A stretch of DNA of 8,344 bases from CAZVJA01 sp964626885. GTDB taxonomy: Bacteria; Planctomycetota; Planctomycetia; Planctomycetales; Planctomycetaceae. A program made the position numbers and the translations under genes. Positions 1 to 8,344 of the stretch are shown piece after piece (positions within the stretch are counted from its first letter, which is position 1; the number at the start of each line of letters is the position of its first letter). The DNA lies in NCBI GenBank assembly GCA_964626885.1, contig CAZVJA010000223.1, forward strand, positions 1-8,344. Reading direction: 5' to 3'. Under the pieces are notes generated by a model. It was not told where the DNA came from. It made no database searches and saw only the letters and a program-made list of their open reading frames with translations.

Positions 1-105
1 ATTGACGTGTCGCCTTGCTCTATCCGGTGGCTCGCCCGCGGCTCGATCTCGGCCAGCCAAGCTGTCCGTTCAACTCGCTCGCCTGGGCTGATGGGGATCG
101 AAGTT

Positions 106-123
106 CCGACGACAAGTCGTCGG
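106..123 (-). terminator. Perfect 8-bp hairpin downstream of DUF1501, possible terminator
   Basis: CCGACGAC and GTCGTCGG pair perfectly across AA, beginning 67 nt after the DUF1501 stop. In RNA the loop would open to four bases with a 7-bp stem. No U-run follows on the minus strand, so it is a candidate end of the PSD1-DUF1501 transcript rather than a convincing intrinsic terminator. Bases 1-105 beyond it show no gene I can support on either strand. Confidence 0.35.
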
Positions 124-156
124 CTTGGAAATCCGTGGAATGCCGATCGTTGGCAA

Positions 157-184
157 CTGACCGCTGATGGCTGAACGCTGACCG
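157..184. repeat. Four-unit 7-bp tandem repeat
   Basis: Four consecutive heptamers, CTGACCG, CTGATGG, CTGAACG and CTGACCG, share CTGA plus a final G with two variable bases between. The array ends 6 nt from the DUF1501 stop codon, in its 3' untranslated region. Heptamer arrays of this style occur in other bacterial intergenic DNA as I recall; function unknown. Confidence 0.55.
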
Positions 185-190
185 CTCCGC

Positions 191-1630
<1,440 letters not shown>

Positions 1631-1637
1631 TTGTCGG

Positions 1638-4745
<3,108 letters not shown>

Positions 4746-4753
4746 ACGCATCG

Positions 4754-4761
4754 TCCTCCCC
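4754..4761 (-). promoter_or_regulatory. Ribosome binding site of the PSD1 gene
   Basis: On the minus strand this reads GGGGAGGA, a near-complete anti-16S match. The GGAGG core at 4755-4759 lies 9 nt from the ATG at 4745 but only 3 nt from the ATG at 4751, which decides the start in favour of 4745. A longer in-frame start at 4790 would place this site inside the coding region and is unlikely. Confidence 0.75.
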
Positions 4762-4830
4762 TTATATATTACACCATGCTCGGGGGGCATTTGGCCAGTA
4801 TGACGGGGGATTTGAAGCCAGAGAATCCGT

Positions 4831-4851
4831 CGGCGATCGCCCGCATCGCCG
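4831..4851 (-). terminator. Hairpin after the SGNH hydrolase gene, possible terminator
   Basis: CGGCGAT and ATCGCCG form a perfect 7-bp stem around a 7-nt loop, starting 11 nt after the stop of the SGNH hydrolase gene. On the minus strand no T-run follows it; a short TTTT lies only on the plus-strand side. It may act as a weak terminator or a 3'-end stabiliser. Location supports a role, the missing U-tract argues against a classical intrinsic terminator. Confidence 0.35.
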
Positions 4852-4862
4852 AGTTTTCCGTA

Positions 4863-5645
4863 TCAATAAACCGACACGGCCATGCCCTGGATTCGCTGTG
4901 ACGGCTGGGCATTACGCTGCGATTTTCCGAACAACCTCCGCTCCGCCGGCCGTCCCGCCTGAAGGCGAAACCGCTCTCGAAGACCGACCCGAGCCGCGGG
5001 GCCATTCGTCGAGAAACCGGTCCAGTGGGAAAGAATGTGTCGCCACGCCTTGGCACGGCTCGTGTATCGCACATGGATCGGGTCGAAGCCGTACCATTCG
5101 CCCGGCGGCTCAATGAGCCTTGCCCCGGCCGCTTCGCCGATCGCCCGCAATCGCTCGTTGAGTTCAACAGCTCGCTTCTGCATGTCGCTCCAGACCGGCC
5201 CTCCGCCGGGAAAGAAAATCATCCGCGTCGTGTGATACCGCCATGCGGAGAGTCGCCGCACGCTCTCCATCGGCAACAACGTCAGCACGATTTCCGAACG
5301 GCGGGCGGTCAGTCGGTTCACGCACTGCTCAACCCAACCGGCAATCTGCTCCGGCGTGGAACCGTAGATGAGATCGTTCCCCACGTCGGTGATGAGCGCA
5401 GCCACGGGAGTATCGGCCGTGTGGGAATTCTCGAGATCACTCCAGAGATCGCACTCCACAATTCCCGGCAATGACCGCGCCAACACGCGACTCCAGTTGC
5501 CATAAGAGCGACCGTGACCGTGCGCCGCCAGCACATGCAGTTCCTGCTCCCACCCACCGCGCAGGTTCGCGATCACGCGCGGCAAGTTGATCGTCAGATT
5601 GCTCGCGCCGAGGAGGACGATGTGACGAGCAGGATTGTTGTTCAC
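4863..5645 (-). CDS. SGNH/GDSL-type hydrolase-like protein
   Basis: About 260 residues from a GTG start. All four SGNH blocks can be placed: block I LLGASNLT with the nucleophile Ser at about 15, block II Gly in GHGRSYG (about 43-49), block III DVGND with Asn at about 90, and block V DPIHVR with Asp 188 and His 191. Such enzymes hydrolyse esters, including acetyl esters on sugars and lipids; the substrate here cannot be read. A tail of about 50 residues, Arg/Gln-rich and ending in MAVSVY, follows the last block. No signal peptide is visible, suggesting a cytoplasmic protein. The start is uncertain: two adjacent GTG codons (5643-5648) lie inside the end of an intergenic repeat, there is no clear Shine-Dalgarno sequence, and the only upstream ATG (5756) would translate the whole repeat into an unlikely leader. 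The hydrolase call is good, the start poor. Confidence 0.8.
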   Translation of the reverse strand: MNNNPARHIVLLGASNLTINLPRVIANLRGGWEQELHVLAAHGHGRSYGNWSRVLARSLPGIVECDLWSDLENSHTADTPVAALITDVGNDLIYGSTPEQIAGWVEQCVNRLTARRSEIVLTLLPMESVRRLSAWRYHTTRMIFFPGGGPVWSDMQKRAVELNERLRAIGEAAGARLIEPPGEWYGFDPIHVRYTSRAKAWRHILSHWTGFSTNGPAARVGLRERFRLQAGRPAERRLFGKSQRNAQPSQRIQGMAVSVY

Positions 5646-5924
5646 CACGGAGACTCGGAGAGCACTGAGAGGAGAAAAACCTTTTGAATAAAGAGACCAG
5701 GAAGGCAGGAATAAGTCGCAGGAGAAATTACAAAACAGAACACGGAGCGGTTTCACTTATTTCCGAAGCAGATGTGTACCCAAATCGTTCAGACGAACGA
5801 CGATCATTCGCGGTGAGTTTACCTCCCCTAATTCTTGCGTCTCTCTTCGTTTTTTCTGCTCCTGGCTTCCTGCATTCCTTATTGGATTCTGTCTTCTCCG
5901 GGATCTACGTGTCTCCGTGGTGAA
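5641..5924. repeat. Inverted pair of 'CCACGGAGAC' dispersed repeats
   Basis: This spacer is built from two diverged copies of one element in opposite orientation. The outer ends match perfectly over 14 bp: TTCACCACGGAGAC at 5641-5654 and GTCTCCGTGGTGAA at 5911-5924. A second collinear match, 12 of 13 bases, lies further in: CAGGAAGGCAGGA at 5698-5710 against TCCTGGCTTCCTG at 5860-5872. Each copy is thus about 70-75 bp, leaving about 140 bp between them. The middle includes a small stem (CGTTC and GAACG around AGAC, near 5786-5799) and an ACACGGAGCGG fragment that may be a third remnant. From memory this repeat type is frequent between planctomycete genes. I see no protein-coding gene in the spacer and no obvious target-site duplication at its edges. 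Confidence 0.7.
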
Positions 5925-5938
5925 ATCGGGACACCGTA

Positions 5939-7672
5939 TTACTCGCCGCGCCATCCGGTGGCGTCGAGCCGTTTGAATTCGCTTTCGACGTCGGTCCCTT
6001 CATAGAACGACAGCCAACCGCGCAGACGTTTCGTCTCGCCCGGTTTGCATTCGCCGAAGGTCGGGTCGCTGTGCAGGCAGGGGCATGGGGGATTCGCCCA
6101 GCCGCGATTGCACGGCTCCCACGCGGTGATCACCCAGCGGTTTCCGGCAGCCGACCGACAAGCCACATACGGCTGCGAGATGACTTTGTTGTCGTTCGTC
6201 TGTGCCGCGAACTCCGGAGCCCCCTTGAGCATCACGCAGTTCTGCACCTTCAATTCACGAAGCGGTTCCTTCGATCCGTTCGTCAGCCACATTTCCATTC
6301 GCACCGCGTCCCGGCCGGAAACGACTTTCGTGCCGAATGTCACATTGTTCGGGAGCGTTCGCTCCGAGACAAGGGAGCCGTCGGCGGAGCGCTGCCACTC
6401 GCGCTTCTCCAATTCGATCCCCTGCTTCGTCCACATGGTGCCGGCATGCGTGTGGGCCAGGTACAGCAGTCCGTGCTCTTTCTCATTGTCGCGACGAATT
6501 GCTTCCGGCACATCGACGACAAGATAGGCGGATTCGTCCCACGGCAGAAAGACGCTGTACTTCGTCTCCCGCTGCGGACGGATCGCCCCTTCCAGAAAAC
6601 CGATTCGCGGATGCCGACCGCCTGGGTACGGCAGCACCAGGAGCGGTGCATCGGCCGGCCGTTTCGGTTTTGTTTCGGGACGAATGTCGAACCGTTTGAG
6701 CGCCGCTTCGACCTCTTCCGCCGAGAGCCCGGTCGCGGCGCGGATCTCCGTCGGCGTGTAGCGGTGATGCCAGACCATGTTCTCCAGCCAGTCGCGGAGG
6801 TCGGCATCGTCTTTCGGACGGCGCAGCTCGTCGAGCGGCAGGTTCTTCTCCAGGGCGAGTTTGCGGTCGTTGATGACCCCCTGCGGATCGCGCGGCTTGA
6901 TCTGCGGATCGACGTACTTCGCCAGATCCCGCATCGCGATCACCTGGAAGTGATTGTCGGCCAGGTACTGCATATATTCTTCAAACCGCTCAACCGGCGA
7001 ATGCACCCACGGATGCGCGAGATCCGGCACGCCATGAAACTGTAGCACGGCGATTCGCCCATACCTCGCCTGCTCGACGGCCCGCTTGAAATCGTCGAGC
7101 GTCCATTCGGGCCGGCCATCCCCGGCGGAGGGAATCAATAGCGGATGATCCAACCCCGGCTCGTAGGCGAACCCTTTTCCTTCCTTATACGGATACTCCG
7201 GCGCGCCCCCTCGCCGCGCGAATTTGAACCCCAGTTCTTCCAAGATCGGCAACCCGCCGGGATCGATTGCATTGCCGGGATAGCCGAAACTCGTTGTGCG
7301 GGGAATGCCGAACTCCGTGCAGCGATCGTTGATCGCTTCGACCTGCTCCTTGAGCTGATCGAGCTTCTCCTTCGTCACTCCCATATGGTCGCGGGTGTGA
7401 TTGCCGATCTCGAACCCATCCTGGTGCAGATGGGCAATCTCTTCCCACGTCATGTAATGCTCTTTGTTCGTCTTGAAGTCGAACCCTTCAGTGATGAAGA
7501 AGGTCGCGCCGAACTTGTGCTTGAGCAGAATCGGCCGAACGATGGTGAAATGAGACTTCACCGAATCGTCGAACGTGAGGACAACGAGCTTGTCGGGAAT
7601 CGGGCCGAGGGCAAAGGCCGGACGAACACTTACCAACACCAGCATCAACAAAAACGTTCCCCAACGTGTCAT
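5939..7672 (-). CDS. Secreted polysaccharide deacetylase (NodB fold) with extra C-terminal domain
   Basis: A 577-residue protein starting with a Sec signal peptide (about 1-21, ending RPAFA). The NodB/CE4 domain follows: motif 1 TFDDS (33-37) with Asp 35 as presumed base and Asp 36 as metal ligand, motif 2 HTRDH (His 92 and His 96, metal ligands), and motif 5 LQFHG with His 213. These predict metal-dependent removal of N- or O-acetyl groups from a polysaccharide outside the cytoplasm. Motif 3 is atypical: FGYPGN (129-134) lacks the usual Arg. Residues about 305-331 resemble a small helical, helix-turn-helix-like segment. Residues about 341-577 form a second domain that I cannot name, with six Cys (479, 505, 521, 530, 532, 542), four of them in the last third around PPCPCLHSDPTFGEC. 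The ATG at 7672 is chosen because GGAG lies 8 nt upstream; an in-frame ATG at 7762 would place a non-signal leader of 30 residues before the signal peptide. Confidence 0.92.
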   Translation of the reverse strand: MTRWGTFLLMLVLVSVRPAFALGPIPDKLVVLTFDDSVKSHFTIVRPILLKHKFGATFFITEGFDFKTNKEHYMTWEEIAHLHQDGFEIGNHTRDHMGVTKEKLDQLKEQVEAINDRCTEFGIPRTTSFGYPGNAIDPGGLPILEELGFKFARRGGAPEYPYKEGKGFAYEPGLDHPLLIPSAGDGRPEWTLDDFKRAVEQARYGRIAVLQFHGVPDLAHPWVHSPVERFEEYMQYLADNHFQVIAMRDLAKYVDPQIKPRDPQGVINDRKLALEKNLPLDELRRPKDDADLRDWLENMVWHHRYTPTEIRAATGLSAEEVEAALKRFDIRPETKPKRPADAPLLVLPYPGGRHPRIGFLEGAIRPQRETKYSVFLPWDESAYLVVDVPEAIRRDNEKEHGLLYLAHTHAGTMWTKQGIELEKREWQRSADGSLVSERTLPNNVTFGTKVVSGRDAVRMEMWLTNGSKEPLRELKVQNCVMLKGAPEFAAQTNDNKVISQPYVACRSAAGNRWVITAWEPCNRGWANPPCPCLHSDPTFGECKPGETKRLRGWLSFYEGTDVESEFKRLDATGWRGE

Positions 7673-7674
7673 TT

Positions 7675-7690
7675 CATTGGCTCCCCAATG
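7675..7690 (-). promoter_or_regulatory. Hairpin presenting the Shine-Dalgarno of the deacetylase gene
   Basis: On the transcript CATTGG and CCAATG form a perfect 6-bp stem whose four-base loop is GGAG, the ribosome binding site, ending 2 nt before the start codon. An alternative stem, ATGGG with CCCAT around GAAT (7688-7701), shares three bases with it, so the two cannot form together. The base pairing is seen directly; a regulatory role is inference. Confidence 0.4.
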
Positions 7691-7723
7691 GGATTCCCCA
7701 TCAATTGCATTATTCAGACAGCG

Positions 7724-7869
7724 CCTGCAGGTGGTTTCAAAACAGGGAGGGCGAGGGGGCACCGCCCGGTGGGTGGTCCGCCGAGCCGCTGCGACCGAGT
7801 GCCCCTCGTTGTGGCGGCTCCACAGGAGTGTCGCCCTCCCAAATACATCGTTTTGAAAACACCTCTAGG
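7724..7869. repeat. 146-bp inverted-repeat element (MITE- or REP-like)
   Basis: Outer arms CCTGCAGGTGGTTTCAAAAC (7724-7743) and, at 7850-7869, its inverted partner match at 17 of 20 bases. An inner pair, GGGAGGGCGA (7745-7754) with TCGCCCTCCC (7831-7840), is perfect. Between them are further stems: CGAGGGGGCAC (7752-7762) with GTGCCCCTCG (7799-7808), one base bulged, and a competing GAGCCGC (7783-7789) with GCGGCTC (7814-7820). The spacing between outer and inner arms differs, 1 base on one side and 9 on the other. The element begins 6 nt after the stop of the ABC ATPase gene, so its transcript could fold into a large terminal hairpin. There is no coding capacity. I recall the GGGAGGGCGA motif from planctomycete intergenic repeats, without having checked. 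Confidence 0.7.
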
Positions 7870-7875
7870 ATTTTC

Positions 7876-8344
7876 TCACGCCTCCTCGAGGTGCTGCAAC
7901 AGTTCTTTGGTCGTCGCGTGCTCCGGGGCGTCAAATATCCGCTCCGGCGGGCCGGTTTCCACGATCACCCCTTCCGCCATCACGTGGACCTCGTTGGCGG
8001 CCCGGCGGGCGAAACCCATTGCGTGAGTGACCACCAACATGGTCTGCCCCGCTTTCGCGAGGTCGATCAACACCGCCAGCACCTCGGCGGTCATCTTCGG
8101 ATCGAGCGCGCTGGTCGGTTCATCGAACAGCACCATCCGCGGATGCATCGCCAGCGCCCGCGCGATCGCCACACGCTGTTGCTGCCCGCCGGAGAGCTGA
8201 CTCGGCCGACTTTCGAGCCTATCTCCCAAGCCAACCTGATCGAGAAGCCGCTGAGCATCCGCTACCGCTTCGTCTCGCGATTTCCCCAAGACGCTCATCG
8301 GCGCTTCGATGACGTTCCCCAGCACGCTCAAATGCGGGAACAGG
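7876..8344 (-). CDS. ABC transporter ATP-binding protein, polar amino acid type (5' end outside window)
   Basis: The visible 155 residues are the C-terminal part of an ABC ATPase; about 90 N-terminal residues with the Walker A motif lie beyond the window edge. The fragment opens with LFPHLSVLGNV, the region just after the Q-loop, in the wording typical of the GlnQ/HisP polar amino acid uptake family. Then come the signature LSGGQQQR (50-57), Walker B MVLFDE (70-75), D-loop SALD (78-81) and the switch His in VVTHAMGFARR (His 107). The end, GPPERIFDAPEHATTKELL, also fits this family. It would energise import of an amino acid together with a membrane permease and a periplasmic binding protein, presumably encoded upstream outside the window. 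All nucleotide-binding residues in view are intact. The exact substrate cannot be told. Confidence 0.93.
   Translation of the reverse strand, partial: LFPHLSVLGNVIEAPMSVLGKSRDEAVADAQRLLDQVGLGDRLESRPSQLSGGQQQRVAIARALAMHPRMVLFDEPTSALDPKMTAEVLAVLIDLAKAGQTMLVVTHAMGFARRAANEVHVMAEGVIVETGPPERIFDAPEHATTKELLQHLEEA

Noticed and set aside
1..105. Possible gene tail at the window edge
   Set aside because: No frame on either strand gives recognisable protein or a supported stop and start; left as non-coding.
4769..4800. Possible promoter before the PSD1 gene (TAATAT near 4765-4770 on the minus strand)
   Set aside because: No convincing -35 box at 16-18 bp, and transcription would begin within a few bases of the Shine-Dalgarno sequence.
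5757..5954. Small open frames within the repeat spacer
   Set aside because: Translations simply read through the repeat and have no ribosome binding site.
7709..7740. Possible promoter before the deacetylase, TTGAAA (7735-7740) with AATAAT (7709-7714)
   Set aside because: The spacing of 20 bp is too long for a standard promoter; kept only as a note that the repeat arm holds a -35-like hexamer.
7871..7875. Intrinsic terminator from GAAAA and TTTTC flanking CCTAGAGG after the ABC ATPase gene
   Set aside because: The stem is short and broken with no U-run after it; the larger inverted repeat is the better candidate.
7145..8026. Plus-strand open frame spanning the deacetylase start, the repeat element and the ABC ATPase end
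   Set aside because: It crosses two real genes and an inverted repeat and shows no domain; chance opening.

Overview
The window looks like a chromosomal segment of a planctomycete, most plausibly a Pirellula/Blastopirellula-type lineage. The evidence is a PSCyt1-DUF1549-DUF1553 (PSD1) protein followed directly by a Tat-exported DUF1501 protein, a pairing characteristic of that phylum, together with intergenic repeats of the 'CCACGGAGACACGGAG' and 'GGGAGGGCGA' types that I remember as common in planctomycete genomes (from memory, not a search). The DNA is GC-rich. All five genes lie on the minus strand, so transcription runs from high to low coordinates.

Layout in transcription order: (1) 8344-7876, the C-terminal two thirds of a polar-amino-acid-type ABC transporter ATPase, cut by the window edge. 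(2) 7875-7673, a spacer filled largely by a 146-bp inverted-repeat element, then the leader of the next gene. (3) 7672-5939, a secreted polysaccharide deacetylase (NodB fold) fused to a Cys-rich C-terminal domain I cannot name. (4) 5938-5646, a spacer made of two diverged, inverted copies of one repeat. (5) 5645-4863, an SGNH/GDSL-type hydrolase whose likely GTG start lies inside the end of that repeat. (6) 4862-4746, a short spacer with a small hairpin and a strong Shine-Dalgarno sequence. (7) 4745-1638, the large PSCyt1/DUF1549/DUF1553 protein with two CxxCH motifs. (8) 1630-191, DUF1501, only 7 nt after it. (9) 190-1, a downstream non-coding stretch with a 7-bp tandem repeat and a hairpin.

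The PSD1-DUF1501 pair is almost certainly one translational unit acting outside the cytoplasm; its biochemical role is unsettled. The deacetylase and SGNH hydrolase could both remove acetyl groups from carbohydrate, but a repeat-filled spacer of nearly 300 bp separates them and the SGNH protein shows no signal peptide, so a joint pathway is only a guess. I found no CRISPR array, tRNA, rRNA, transposase or defence system. Nothing here demands a wholly new system. The best leads are the unnamed domain on the deacetylase, the two repeat elements that border or supply gene signals, and the unassigned middle region of the PSD1 protein.
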